Shown here one piece after another: positions 16,677 through 25,540 of a DNA stretch of 64,000 bases. This DNA is from VXRD01 sp965232265. GTDB lineage: Bacteria; Latescibacterota; UBA2968. The notes below the pieces were generated by a model, which had not been told where the DNA came from, did no database searches, and was given only the letters and a program-made list of their open reading frames with translations. The DNA is taken from assembly GCA_965232265.1 (NCBI GenBank), contig CBDDPH010000002.1, forward strand, positions 1,922,001-1,986,000. Direction: 5' to 3'. The translations under genes and the position numbers were made by a program. Position 1 is the stretch's first letter; each line of letters opens with the position of its first letter.

Positions 16677-18014
16677 ATGCCCGTTCTCTCACTCGACCAA
16701 CTCATCGCCGATTATTGCGATCAAAACGCGCACTCGCAACGCCTTTTCAAGCGCGCACAAGAAGTTTTGCCCGGTGGCAATACGCGCACCGGGGTTTTTG
16801 TCAATCCCTTCCCGATTTACGCTGACCGGGGTGAGGGTGTTTATATCGATGATGTCGATGGCAATCGCCGTCTCGACTTCGTCAACAACGCCACCGCCCT
16901 CATCCTTGGTCACGCCCATCCCGCTGTGAGCGACGCCCTGCGCGAGCGCATCAATAGTGGCACGGCCTTTTTTGGCCCTACCCAACTCGAAATCGAATGG
17001 GCAGAACTCCTGCGCGAGCGCGTCCCTTCCCTCGAACATCTGCGCTTTTGCAGTTCGGGGACCGAGTCTGTGGGCAATGCGCTGCGCGTTGCCCGCGCTT
17101 TTACGGGGCGTCAAAAAATCGCCAAATTTGAAGGTGCGTATCACGGTATTGACGATCCGGCTCTCATAAGCTATGTGCCACCTGTTACGCCCGATCTCGG
17201 TCCCGAAGACGCGCCTCATTCGGTGCTTTCTTCTGCCGGTCTTGCACCCGCAACGGCTGAAAATGTCCTCGTTTTGCCTTTCAACAATGCGCGTGCTTGT
17301 GAACATCTCATTCGCCAACACGCGGAAGAACTCGCGTGCGTCATTATTGATCCGCTTTCTACGGCTGCGGGTATGACCCTGCCGGATCCCGAGTTTCTCA
17401 CGCGCTTGCGCTCTGTGACGCGGGAACTCGGTATTCTTCTCATTTTTGACGAAATTGTCAGTTTTCGCATGTCGTCTGGCGGCACACAGGCGGCGTACAA
17501 TATCACGCCCGATTTGACCTGTCTGGCGAAGGTCATTGCTGGCGGTACTCCGGCTGGTGCTTTTGGTGGTCGCAAAGACGTGATGGCGCTGTATGATCCC
17601 ACTTCTGGATCACCCGCCATCCCACAATCTGGCACGTATAATGGCAATCCGCTTGTGGCTATCGCTGGTCTTATGACGCTTAAAACTATGACCCCCGGGG
17701 CATATCGCCACATCGACTCGCTCACCCAATACATTGCCATTTGTCTCAAAGAAGCTTTCATGCGTGCCGATATTCCGGCGACTGTCGTCACTGCTGGCTC
17801 GCTTTTTCGCATCTACTTTCTCGACCAGGCACCTGCCAACTATCGCCAGGCCGCACGAGATAGCAGCGAAAAACACCGCTGGCTCTATTTTTATCTTTTG
17901 AACCACGGCATCGTCATCCGTCAAGGTGGCTGTGTTTCTCTCCCTATGAGGAGCAAACACGCCGATGATTTGATCAACTGCGTGCTTGAAGGCTTGCGCG
18001 TTTGGCCTTATTGA
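16677..18014 (+). CDS. class III PLP aminotransferase, glutamate-1-semialdehyde aminomutase-like
   Basis: 445 residues. FCSSGTESVGNALRVARAFTG, FEGAYHG, IFDEIVSFR and LTCLAKVIAGGTPAGAFGG (PLP Lys in LAK) define the family. It resembles HemL, but many such proteins act on other amino ketones, so the substrate is open. A HemJ gene two positions downstream is compatible with tetrapyrrole synthesis but does not prove it. The longest ORF begins 23 codons earlier without support; the start used opens MPVLSLDQL, without a clear ribosome site. It begins a closely spaced four-gene run (14, 10 and 24 base gaps). Confidence 0.88.
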   Translation: MPVLSLDQLIADYCDQNAHSQRLFKRAQEVLPGGNTRTGVFVNPFPIYADRGEGVYIDDVDGNRRLDFVNNATALILGHAHPAVSDALRERINSGTAFFGPTQLEIEWAELLRERVPSLEHLRFCSSGTESVGNALRVARAFTGRQKIAKFEGAYHGIDDPALISYVPPVTPDLGPEDAPHSVLSSAGLAPATAENVLVLPFNNARACEHLIRQHAEELACVIIDPLSTAAGMTLPDPEFLTRLRSVTRELGILLIFDEIVSFRMSSGGTQAAYNITPDLTCLAKVIAGGTPAGAFGGRKDVMALYDPTSGSPAIPQSGTYNGNPLVAIAGLMTLKTMTPGAYRHIDSLTQYIAICLKEAFMRADIPATVVTAGSLFRIYFLDQAPANYRQAARDSSEKHRWLYFYLLNHGIVIRQGGCVSLPMRSKHADDLINCVLEGLRVWPY

Positions 18015-18028
18015 AATGGAGTTCTGAT

Positions 18029-18829
18029 ATGGTCGATCCTCTTCCCCTTATTGCCTACGACACGCTTGCAGAGCAAACTGAAGCTCTGTACCGCGATGGC
18101 TATGCGTATCTACCAGGTATATTGACGTCCGATCAAGTGGCAAAACTCCGCGATCACATGGACGCGCTCACACCGATTTCGGAAAGTTTTGACAAAAATG
18201 GACGCCCTGAAGACATTGGTTTTATCAATAAACACATCAACAATGCGTTCAACCGACACGCTCATTTTCTACAATTTCTCGACCGTCCCGGTGTGATTGA
18301 GATCGCTGAGGCCATACACGGCGACGATTGCCACTGCATCGGCATGACCGCATGGATGACGGGTCCTGGGCGTCCCGATCAGAATCTCCATACCGACTGG
18401 CTTCCCTTGAGTCTGCCCGCAGATATACTTGAAGATTCTCGGGTACGCATCCCCATTTTTATCACGACGGCGCATTTCTATCTCGACGATATTACCGAAG
18501 CTCTTGGTCCCACCAATTTCATTCCCGGTAGCCACCTGTCGGGCAGAAGTCCCAATGGCGATACAGCATGGAAAGGTCAGACTGAAAAATCCATTATGTG
18601 CAATGCTGGCGATGTGGTCATTTTTCGCAGTGAGGTCTGGCATCGCGGTACGGCCAATACCAGCGTTAAAACGCGCTATTTGCTTCAAGTCCACTATGCA
18701 AAACGCATGATTACGCAAAAATATCCCCCGTATCTCAACCGATTTCAGTTTGATCCCGAAATTATCGAGCAGGCAACACCGCGTCAACGCCGTCTGATGG
18801 GCGATCACAAAAGTAGCAATTACGATTGA
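18029..18829 (+). CDS. phytanoyl-CoA dioxygenase-family oxygenase
   Basis: 266 residues. The Fe(II) ligands are all visible: His and Asp in NLHTDW and the distal His in EVWHRGTAN, with a downstream Arg in VKTRYLL for 2-oxoglutarate. This is a canonical single-domain PhyH enzyme, unlike the two-domain pair at 6-10 kb. GGAG 7 bases before the ATG, right after the preceding stop, fixes the start. Position between the class III aminotransferase and hemJ suggests a shared pathway, possibly hydroxylation of a small amino or ketone compound; substrate unknown. Confidence 0.92.
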   Translation: MVDPLPLIAYDTLAEQTEALYRDGYAYLPGILTSDQVAKLRDHMDALTPISESFDKNGRPEDIGFINKHINNAFNRHAHFLQFLDRPGVIEIAEAIHGDDCHCIGMTAWMTGPGRPDQNLHTDWLPLSLPADILEDSRVRIPIFITTAHFYLDDITEALGPTNFIPGSHLSGRSPNGDTAWKGQTEKSIMCNAGDVVIFRSEVWHRGTANTSVKTRYLLQVHYAKRMITQKYPPYLNRFQFDPEIIEQATPRQRRLMGDHKSSNYD

Positions 18830-18839
18830 GGAGTACTCT

Positions 18840-19274
18840 GTGGATTTTCTGATAGGATATTATCTATGGCTAAAAGTTGTACATCTCATCGCCATGATTG
18901 GTTGGATGATCGGCATTTTGTATTTGCCGCGGCTATTTGCCTATCACGCAGATGCCTCTGCTGATACAGATGCGGTGTTTCAACAGATGGAATACAATCT
19001 TATGCGGCTTCTGCTTATGCCCTGTATGATTGTGGTTTTTGTTTCGGGCATTCTTTTGATTTTTGCAACGGGGAGCCTGGCGAGCGGGTGGCTTCACACC
19101 AAAATTCTACTCGTGCTCATGCTCGCCGGTTTGCACGGTATGATGTCGCGCCAGCGCAAGAATTTTCAACGCGGCGAAAATACCAAAAGCGCGGCGTACT
19201 TTCGCACCTTTAGCCACGTCACAACGCTTATTGTGGTCCTCGTTGTCGCGCTGGCGGTTCTGAAACCTTTTTAG
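18840..19274 (+). CDS. hemJ: protoporphyrinogen IX oxidase, HemJ family
   Basis: 144 residues, starting at GTG with GAGGAG 7 bases ahead. Four membrane segments; VVHLIAMIGWMIGILYLPRL has the conserved His and YLPRLF, followed by KILLVLMLAGLHGMMSR and the typical C-terminal VLKPF. HemJ converts protoporphyrinogen IX to protoporphyrin IX in the inner membrane with a bound haem b. It is the third gene of the run beginning with the class III aminotransferase. Confidence 0.93.
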   Translation: MDFLIGYYLWLKVVHLIAMIGWMIGILYLPRLFAYHADASADTDAVFQQMEYNLMRLLLMPCMIVVFVSGILLIFATGSLASGWLHTKILLVLMLAGLHGMMSRQRKNFQRGENTKSAAYFRTFSHVTTLIVVLVVALAVLKPF

Positions 19275-19298
19275 CATTCTTTTAAGTGGGAGTGAAAC

Positions 19299-20042
19299 AT
19301 GACCAATGTGATTCCGCGACGATTGATCAACTCGGACCGGGAAGAAACACCGAGGTCCTTGCTGGACCTGATTGAACAGGGGCCATTCGATTTGGATACG
19401 GCGGCGTGGTGGATGTCTCATGTGACGAATGGGGCATCGTGGATCGTGGGGTCGGGGCCAGGTGGAATCGGGAAATCGACGACGATGCGTGCCTTTCTGA
19501 GCGTTGTACCCGGGAACCGGGCTTTTGCGATTGCGATGCCGGGTGAGATCCCGCCGCTCGCAGATCAGCAGAAACGCTGCACGATTGCGCTCGAGTTGAG
19601 CGATCATCGGCCGCCCGGCTACCTTTGGGACCAGGACTTGCGTGACTTCTTCGATTTATCGAAGGCGGGACACCAACTTGTGGGGAATGTCCACGCGGAT
19701 ACTTTGGAAGAGACGCGCGAACAGATCGTCGGGGCGTGCAACGTTCCCGAGGAACAGTTCCATCACATTAACATCATCGCATTCGTCTGGCTGGAAGGTT
19801 ATGAACGCGGACAAAGTAGGCGGATCAGAGATCAGACGTCGCGGCGGTTTCTGACAAGCGTGTATTACACCGACGGTTCAGGTGCTCACGAGCAAGTCTA
19901 TTCAGAAGGATCAGGACTCTCACCCAACGCACCGAGGGATGTGGCGCACGAAGCAAGGTGCCGAGCTTTTCTGGAGGAGGCATTGGGAGAAGCGTCGCGG
20001 GATATAGATGAACTGAGGGAGCGATATCTGGCCTGGGATTAG
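19299..20042 (+). CDS. PilT/VirB11-like P-loop ATPase, short, function unknown
   Basis: 247 residues. A Walker A motif (GSGPGGIGKSTTM, residues 51-63) and GNVHADTLEE near 128, like the His-box of type II/IV secretion and PilT ATPases, are visible. Length is well under the usual 330-370 residues and the N-terminal PAS-like domain of PilT is absent. No pilus or secretion genes are nearby. The tail is charged (DELRERYLAWD). It ends the four-gene run with the aminotransferase, oxygenase and hemJ. Third positions are G-rich compared with upstream genes. The assignment as a motor ATPase is inference from two motifs. Confidence 0.7.
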   Translation: MTNVIPRRLINSDREETPRSLLDLIEQGPFDLDTAAWWMSHVTNGASWIVGSGPGGIGKSTTMRAFLSVVPGNRAFAIAMPGEIPPLADQQKRCTIALELSDHRPPGYLWDQDLRDFFDLSKAGHQLVGNVHADTLEETREQIVGACNVPEEQFHHINIIAFVWLEGYERGQSRRIRDQTSRRFLTSVYYTDGSGAHEQVYSEGSGLSPNAPRDVAHEARCRAFLEEALGEASRDIDELRERYLAWD

Positions 20043-20083
20043 GAGCGGGTAGCTCATACCAAAATTTTACTTTAGCGGCCTTC

Positions 20084-20124
20084 AAAAAAAACGCGGCTTC
20101 AATATGTCCTTGAAGTCGCGTTTT
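20084..20124 (-). terminator. terminator of tmRNA, possibly bidirectional
   Basis: On the minus strand AACGCGACTTCAA pairs with TTGAAGCCGCGTT (one mismatch) and is followed by TTTTTTTT. On the plus strand the same stem is followed by TTTT and could also end the ATPase transcript. Confidence 0.8.
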
Positions 20125-20132
20125 ATAGTTGT

Positions 20133-20518
20133 TGGTGGAGGCGGCGGGAATCGAACCCGCGTCCGAAAGCAGTTTGATAACGGCATCTACGTGTGTAGTC
20201 TATTCACTTAGGAATCTCGCACCTCGCGCCCCAACAGACAGGGTCGCTGAGATACCAGCTCGATGGTTGGGGCTGTGGCCCACTCTCATCCGGAGGCCCT
20301 CGAGCGGAAACCCCCGCACCAGCCTGCTCTCGTCGGCGCTCTGCCCAGACCACGCAGGCAAGGTCTGAGAGAACGGACTGCGTAACGGTTAGTTAGGCAG
20401 CCATTGCGTACGTGTTATCGTCCGCAGTTGCGTTTTTTCCCAATTGTTTTACGAGGTGATTGGGCACCTCGACACGCAGCTATTATCTCCCCACCCCCGT
20501 CGAAGCCGTGTCGCCCCC
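20133..20518 (-). ncRNA. ssrA: transfer-messenger RNA (tmRNA)
   Basis: The 5' end reads GGGGGCGACACGGCTTCGAC and the 3' end TTCGATTCCCGCCGCCTCC plus ACCA, together forming the tRNA-like acceptor stem (with one G-U) and T arm. The tag reading frame runs GCA ACT GCG GAC GAT AAC ... GCT GCC TAA, giving ATADDNTYAMAA. With SmpB it rescues stalled ribosomes and marks the nascent chain for proteolysis. Length is about 386 bases with an encoded CCA. The start of the tag (resume codon GCA) is inferred by analogy. Confidence 0.97.
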
Positions 20519-20530
20519 AGCACGTTCAAA

Positions 20531-20559
20531 AATATATCTAAGTTAATCCTTTCCGTCAA
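20531..20559 (-). promoter_or_regulatory. sigma70-type promoter of tmRNA
   Basis: TTGACG, a 17-base spacer and TATATT on the minus strand, ending 12 bases before the mature tmRNA 5' end. The primary transcript would be trimmed by RNase P. Confidence 0.8.
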
Positions 20560-20635
20560 GTGGTCAGTCTGACAACCACCCAACCCATGCCCCCGAGTGG
20601 TTAGTGGTTAGTCTCAAACCCCAACCAATCCCCAC

Positions 20636-21571
20636 CTAATTCTCCCTAAACCACGCAATTGTCTGTCGCAGTCCCTGATCTGGCGTCACTTGAGGTTCCC
20701 ATCCCAAGAGTTTTTTGGCCAGGGTGATATCGGGTTGTCGCATTTGGGGATCGTCGCCGATTTGCGCGTTGGGCATGAGCGCGATTTCGCTTTTGCTCTC
20801 GGTTAGTTCAACGATCTTTTTTGCCAGATCTAACATCGATGTTTCACTCGATGGATTGCCGATGTTTACGGGTGCGTGGTAATCCGTGTGCATCAACCGA
20901 TAGATTCCCTCAATCAGGTCTGAAATATAACAAATACTGCGCGTTTGACTGCCATCGCCATATACTTTCAATGGTTCGCCTGCCAGTGCCCGATTGACAA
21001 AATTGGGAATGGCCCGTCCATCGTTTTTACGCATGCGAGGGCCATAGGTATTAAATATCCGCACAATCCGCGTATCGACCCCGCTTTCGCGGTGGTAGGC
21101 CATTGTCATGGCCTCGGCAAAGCGCTTGGCTTCGTCATAGACGCCGCGCACGCCCAGGGTATTGACATTGCCCAAATACGATTCTGGCTGCGGATGCACC
21201 AGCGGATCGCCGTAAATTTCGGATGTTGATGCCAAAAAAAACTTCGCTTTTTTTGCACGCGCCACACCGAGCGCGTTGTGCGTGCCGTGCGCGCCCACTT
21301 TCAGGATGCGAATGGGATAGCGCGAAAAATCATCGGGACTGGCCGGGCTGGCAAAATGCAGTACATAATCCAGCGGCCCCTTCACATAGATGTATTGCGT
21401 CACATCGTGTTTGATAAATGTAAAACCATCCCGACCAAACAGGTGTGCGATATTTTTTGTACGTCCGGTCAACAGGTTATCCATGACAATGAGTTCGTGC
21501 CCTTCGTTCAGCAACCGGTCACACAAATGCGATCCCAAAAATCCCGCGCCACCTGTTAGTAAAATACGCAT
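20636..21571 (-). CDS. UDP-glucuronate decarboxylase-like NAD-dependent epimerase/dehydratase
   Basis: 311 residues, short-chain dehydrogenase fold: MRILLTGGAGFLGSHLCDRL binds NAD, catalytic Tyr and Lys are in YDEAKRFAE, and STSEIYGDP plus RIFNTYGPRMR match UXS (UDP-xylose synthase) proteins. It would convert UDP-glucuronate to UDP-xylose for surface polysaccharide. The gene 10 bases upstream makes a nucleotide-sugar uronate, fitting a two-step pathway. The ORF extends 25 codons upstream, but the Rossmann motif starts at the Met used, with AGGGAT before it. Confidence 0.9.
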   Translation of the reverse strand: MRILLTGGAGFLGSHLCDRLLNEGHELIVMDNLLTGRTKNIAHLFGRDGFTFIKHDVTQYIYVKGPLDYVLHFASPASPDDFSRYPIRILKVGAHGTHNALGVARAKKAKFFLASTSEIYGDPLVHPQPESYLGNVNTLGVRGVYDEAKRFAEAMTMAYHRESGVDTRIVRIFNTYGPRMRKNDGRAIPNFVNRALAGEPLKVYGDGSQTRSICYISDLIEGIYRLMHTDYHAPVNIGNPSSETSMLDLAKKIVELTESKSEIALMPNAQIGDDPQMRQPDITLAKKLLGWEPQVTPDQGLRQTIAWFREN

Positions 21572-21581
21572 ATAATCCCTG

Positions 21582-22928
21582 TTACAATTTAAAGACGTGA
21601 TCTTTCTTTCCAGATACGGCTTGCGTGGCGTTGCGCGTATCGACAATACAGCGCGCGTGCTTTACGATCCATTCATAATCCCAATCGCTGTGATGTGTCA
21701 CGATTACCACACAATGGGCATCAGTTATATTTTTTTTATTCAAAGAGGTACTTTTCAAGTCCAAATTTTCTGTCTGCAGGTGATCCACAAATGGATCGCA
21801 ATACGAGACTTTCGCACCTTTCTCCTGAAGCATTTCTATAATATCCAATGCCGGCGATTCTCGAATATCGCATACATCGGGTTTGTATGTCACACCTAAG
21901 ATCAGGATGTTCGATCCCTTCAAACACCGCTCGTATTCGTTGAGTGCGTCGGTGATTTTTTCGACCACGTAGCCCGGCATGCTGCGGGTGACTTCGCTGG
22001 CCAATTCGATAAAGCGCGCATTGTAATTCAAGGTCTTGAGCTTCCAGGCCAGAAAGTGCGGATCAACTGGGATGCAATGCCCGCCCAGCCCGGGACCGGG
22101 ATAAAATGGCATAAATCCAAATGGCTTGGTCGCGGCGGCATCGATCACTTCCCAAACATCCACTCCCAGGCGGTCACACATCAGTGCCACTTCGTTGACA
22201 AGGCCGATATTGACACTGCGAAATGTGTTTTCGAGTAACTTGGTCATTTCTGCTGCCTGGGTCGATGAGACCGGTATGACTTCGCCGATCAATTGCCGGT
22301 AAAAATGCGTGCCTATTTCTGTGCAAGATGGGGTGATACCGCCTACCACTTTGGCCGTGTTGGTAATGGTATAAACCCTGTTGCCCGGATCGACGCGCTC
22401 TGGGGAAAATACCAGAAAAAAATCTCGACCGACCTTCAAGCCACTTTCTTCGAGCAGGGGCAATACCAGTTCATGGGTCGTACCCGGATACGTGGTGCTC
22501 TCCAAAATTACCAGTTGTCCGCAGCGCAGTCGGTCTTTGATTGCGCTACACGCTTGCAGAATAAACGAGACATCCGGGTCGCGTGTTTTATTCAAGGGTG
22601 TGGGCACGCATACCACGACCACATCGGCTTCATCGAGTACATCGCATTCTCGCGTTGCTGTCAATTTGCCCACAGCTTTGAGACCCGCTACTTCAAATTC
22701 CGATACACCCTGCACATCGGACTTTCCCGATTCGACCAGTTTTACTTTGCGTGCGGATGTATCGATTCCCGTGACGGAAAATCCCACCTTGCCCAATTCC
22801 ACGGACAGGGTCAATCCCACATACCCCAATCCCATCACCGCTATCCGCGCTTCACGGGACGCGATCTTCTCCTCCAGCATCTGTCTCGGATTGGCGATTT
22901 CCCGAGGTACTCTTTCTGTTATAGCCAT
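21582..22928 (-). CDS. nucleotide-sugar dehydrogenase (UDP-glucose/UDP-N-acetylhexosamine 6-dehydrogenase family)
   Basis: 448 residues. NAD-binding motif IAVMGLGYVGLTLSVELG, EMTKLLENTFRSVNIGLVNE in the central helix, and the catalytic Cys in GPGLGGHCIPVDP. Sequence style is that of WbpA/WecC-type enzymes making UDP-HexNAc uronates. Its ATG overlaps the argF stop (TAATG), so translation is probably coupled, which fixes the start 29 codons inside the longest ORF. It precedes the UXS-like gene. Confidence 0.93.
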   Translation of the reverse strand: MAITERVPREIANPRQMLEEKIASREARIAVMGLGYVGLTLSVELGKVGFSVTGIDTSARKVKLVESGKSDVQGVSEFEVAGLKAVGKLTATRECDVLDEADVVVVCVPTPLNKTRDPDVSFILQACSAIKDRLRCGQLVILESTTYPGTTHELVLPLLEESGLKVGRDFFLVFSPERVDPGNRVYTITNTAKVVGGITPSCTEIGTHFYRQLIGEVIPVSSTQAAEMTKLLENTFRSVNIGLVNEVALMCDRLGVDVWEVIDAAATKPFGFMPFYPGPGLGGHCIPVDPHFLAWKLKTLNYNARFIELASEVTRSMPGYVVEKITDALNEYERCLKGSNILILGVTYKPDVCDIRESPALDIIEMLQEKGAKVSYCDPFVDHLQTENLDLKSTSLNKKNITDAHCVVIVTHHSDWDYEWIVKHARCIVDTRNATQAVSGKKDHVFKL

Positions 22929-23851
22929 TATGCTATCCGCTCTGGTCCGATCATTTGAAGCAATACGGCCTTTTGAATGTGCATGCGATTCTCTGCTTGA
23001 TCCACAGCAATGCATCGCTCGCTTGCCATGACTTCATCAGTTATTTCATATCCCTTGTGTGCAGGCAAGCAGTGCATTACATGAGCATCGGTCTTTTTGA
23101 GCAGATCGCCATTGATCTGATACGGCATGAATACTTTGGTGCGTCGCTTTTTTTCTTCTGCAAATTCTGGATTGTTAAAAAATTCCATGTCAATCCACGT
23201 ATCGGTATAGACAAAATCTGCATCGGCAACAGCGGCGTCCAGGTCCAGCGTTTCTTCAAATAACCCGGTTGCACGCGCTGCTTTGACCAGTTCGGGGTCT
23301 GCCGATGGTTTGTTGATCTCTGGCGTCACAGCCGTTATGCGTACGCCTGCTTTTATGCACGCTGTCACCAGCGAATTGCACACATTGTTCCAGATGCCCA
23401 CATAAACCACATGCGTTCCTGTCAACTTGCCTCGCACTTCCAGAATCGATAGCAGATCGCCCAGGGCTTGACATGGGTGATAGCGGTCACAACATCCGTT
23501 GATTACAGGGACTTCGGAGCCGAGGGTCAGCCGCAGCATATCTTCGTGTTTGAGCAGGCGTGCCATAATCACATCGGCATATCGCGACAGGACCTGGGCC
23601 TCATCGCGCACATCGGCCAATCCAAAATTGGTGGTCATCCAGTCCAGAAATACGGCCTGACCGCCCAACTGATGCATGCCGACTTCAAAAGCTACGCGGG
23701 TGCGCGTGGATGTTTTCTGAAATAACATCGCCAGAGTGTGTCCCTTTAGCAAACCTTCATAGCGCTCGGGATTCTTTTTGATCACCAGACCCATTTCTAC
23801 CGCACGCAAAATATCACCTGGCGACCACGTCTTCAGTGTCAAAAGATCCAT
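22928..23851 (-). CDS. argF: ornithine carbamoyltransferase family protein
   Basis: 307 residues. The carbamoyl-phosphate loop is FQKTSTRTRVAFE, with YHPCQALGDL and the active-site MHCLPAHKGYEI typical of ornithine transcarbamylase. The segment VYTDTWIDMEFFNNPEFAEE differs from the usual VWASMG, so an N-acylornithine or other amine substrate is possible. It forms citrulline for arginine synthesis if OTCase. It overlaps the downstream dehydrogenase gene by one base. Confidence 0.88.
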   Translation of the reverse strand: MDLLTLKTWSPGDILRAVEMGLVIKKNPERYEGLLKGHTLAMLFQKTSTRTRVAFEVGMHQLGGQAVFLDWMTTNFGLADVRDEAQVLSRYADVIMARLLKHEDMLRLTLGSEVPVINGCCDRYHPCQALGDLLSILEVRGKLTGTHVVYVGIWNNVCNSLVTACIKAGVRITAVTPEINKPSADPELVKAARATGLFEETLDLDAAVADADFVYTDTWIDMEFFNNPEFAEEKKRRTKVFMPYQINGDLLKKTDAHVMHCLPAHKGYEITDEVMASERCIAVDQAENRMHIQKAVLLQMIGPERIA

Positions 23852-23940
23852 AGCTGTTTCCTTTCTATTGAACCGCTGCTACAGCCTGCCCCTGCCGGAA
23901 TCAAAGCAGGGGGTTGCCAGGCAAGGGGAGTTTTATCGAT

Positions 23941-24906
23941 TCACAATTGTTCGCGCACAACAGATAGCAAACGCGCCTGTACTTCGTCAACAGAGCCTTG
24001 AATCTCGCATCCCGATGCGCGGATATGGCCGCCACCATCAAATTGACGGGCAATGCGATTGACATCTACTTTTCCCCGCGACCGCAAACTCACGCGCTGT
24101 TGTCCCGGCTCTTGTTCTTTAAAAAATAGTGCGACTTCAACGCCGTCAATCGACATCGCGTGATCAACCACGCCATCCAGATCGCCATTCATCGCATGGG
24201 TTTTGTGATCGACGTACAATGTGCTGATCTGTCCGTTTTCGTGTAGTATTAGATTCGACAGCGCGAATCCCAGGGTTTTCACCGTTTGGTATGTCTGATG
24301 TGAAAACATGTGCTCCGCAATCTGCTGCGGGTCAGCACCGTGTGTAACGAGATCTGCGGCAGCGCGAAGGGCGCGTTCTGGGTGCGAATGCTTAAATAGC
24401 TTTGTGTCAAATACAATGCCAGCATATAAACACGTCGCGATCTCGGGTGTAAATCCCGAATTGCTGCGACGGGCATACCAGTTTATGAGCAAATAGATCA
24501 ATTCACTGACAGAACTGGCATCTGAATCAATGACCCGTACATCGCCCTTTTCATCTGCATCTACATGGTGATCGATCACCAGCGTTTTGGTCCCAGGTCC
24601 AATCAGATCCGCGACCTCGCCAATGCGTTTTTCCGATGTCGTCGTATCCACCACAACGAGGCGCGGCACAGGGGGTGCCAGTCCTGGATTGGACATCGAT
24701 TCAATGCGATTATAGCCCGGCAAAAACCGATATTTGCGATCCGGGATCTCGTCCGCTATCACAATGCGGTGCTTTTGGTCCTGCCGCACCAACCAGTGGC
24801 TCAATCCCAATAGCGCGCCGAGGCCATCGCCATCGGCATTCACATGGGTTGTCAGTACGAGTTCATCGCCTGATAATAAAAAAGTCAGAGCCGCTTGAAA
24901 GTCCAT
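23941..24906 (-). CDS. nrnA: DHH-family phosphoesterase (NrnA-like oligoribonuclease / pAp phosphatase)
   Basis: 321 residues. Metal motifs THVNADGDGLGA, VVVDTTT and VIDHHVDADE are in order, and the C-terminal DHHA1 domain has FDGGGHIRASG. The enzyme degrades nanoRNA and dephosphorylates pAp to AMP in the cytoplasm. A TTG four codons upstream could also start translation; the ATG was preferred. It lies 21 bases after the EnvC-like gene in the minus-strand series. Confidence 0.92.
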   Translation of the reverse strand: MDFQAALTFLLSGDELVLTTHVNADGDGLGALLGLSHWLVRQDQKHRIVIADEIPDRKYRFLPGYNRIESMSNPGLAPPVPRLVVVDTTTSEKRIGEVADLIGPGTKTLVIDHHVDADEKGDVRVIDSDASSVSELIYLLINWYARRSNSGFTPEIATCLYAGIVFDTKLFKHSHPERALRAAADLVTHGADPQQIAEHMFSHQTYQTVKTLGFALSNLILHENGQISTLYVDHKTHAMNGDLDGVVDHAMSIDGVEVALFFKEQEPGQQRVSLRSRGKVDVNRIARQFDGGGHIRASGCEIQGSVDEVQARLLSVVREQL

Positions 24907-24927
24907 TGTTATGTCCAAATATACACA

Positions 24928-25524
24928 TCAGTGTTTCGAGATTTGCTCGTGCTGGCGTTTGCGTTGCTGCAAAATTTGATGTCGTTGCTTCTGAGAACTG
25001 AGTATGTTAAATAGAATACTCACCCGTTTGCGCGCCGCCTGCAATGTCTGAACATCCCGCTGGTCCTGATCTTTTATTCTGGATAAATACAGCAGGCGTT
25101 GGGCTGCATTGCGTAGTGATTTTGCCGAAAACAATACTGAGAGTATTCCCTGTCGCCCTATCTTGTATCTTTCTCGCGCCCGTTGTGCTATATTCTGCTC
25201 GCTATTTTTAAGTTGTGACTGAGTCAGTCGAAACTGTTGCTCAGTACGGCTGATTTCATCTTCCAGACTATTGATTTCTTCAGCCAAATTCAGAGATGTA
25301 TCCCGGGTCTTCTCATCCACGCTTTCAGGTTGATTCTGTGCCGATGCTTCTGATGAGAACGGGGCGTTTAAGTCGCGCGCTCTTAAGCTGTCCATCGCCG
25401 CTTGTTCGGCTTTGAGACGCGCTTCCAGCGCTGTTATTGTTTGCGCTCTTCCATTGGACGATAGTGCAGAGAAAAGAGCTATTATATACCATATATACGT
25501 TGTTTTTTTCACGCGGCACCTCAA
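24928..25524 (-). CDS. EnvC-like periplasmic coiled-coil protein lacking the LytM domain
   Basis: 198 residues with an N-terminal signal peptide (TYIWYIIALFSALSSNGRAQ). Almost all of the rest is predicted coiled coil (EINSLEDEISRTEQQFR, LKNSEQNIAQRARERYK). The segment GRQGILSVLFSAKS and AAQRLLYLSRI are the hallmark of EnvC/PcsB coiled-coil regions. In EnvC a degenerate LytM domain follows and activates cell-wall amidases; here the protein ends after the coiled coil. It sits 16 bases after ftsX, its expected membrane partner. Confidence 0.8.
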   Translation of the reverse strand: MRCRVKKTTYIWYIIALFSALSSNGRAQTITALEARLKAEQAAMDSLRARDLNAPFSSEASAQNQPESVDEKTRDTSLNLAEEINSLEDEISRTEQQFRLTQSQLKNSEQNIAQRARERYKIGRQGILSVLFSAKSLRNAAQRLLYLSRIKDQDQRDVQTLQAARKRVSILFNILSSQKQRHQILQQRKRQHEQISKH

Positions 25525-25540
25525 TGGACAGGCACTGCTC

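Noticed and set aside
20129..20368. 79-residue plus-strand ORF
   Set aside because: It lies wholly inside the tmRNA gene on the other strand.
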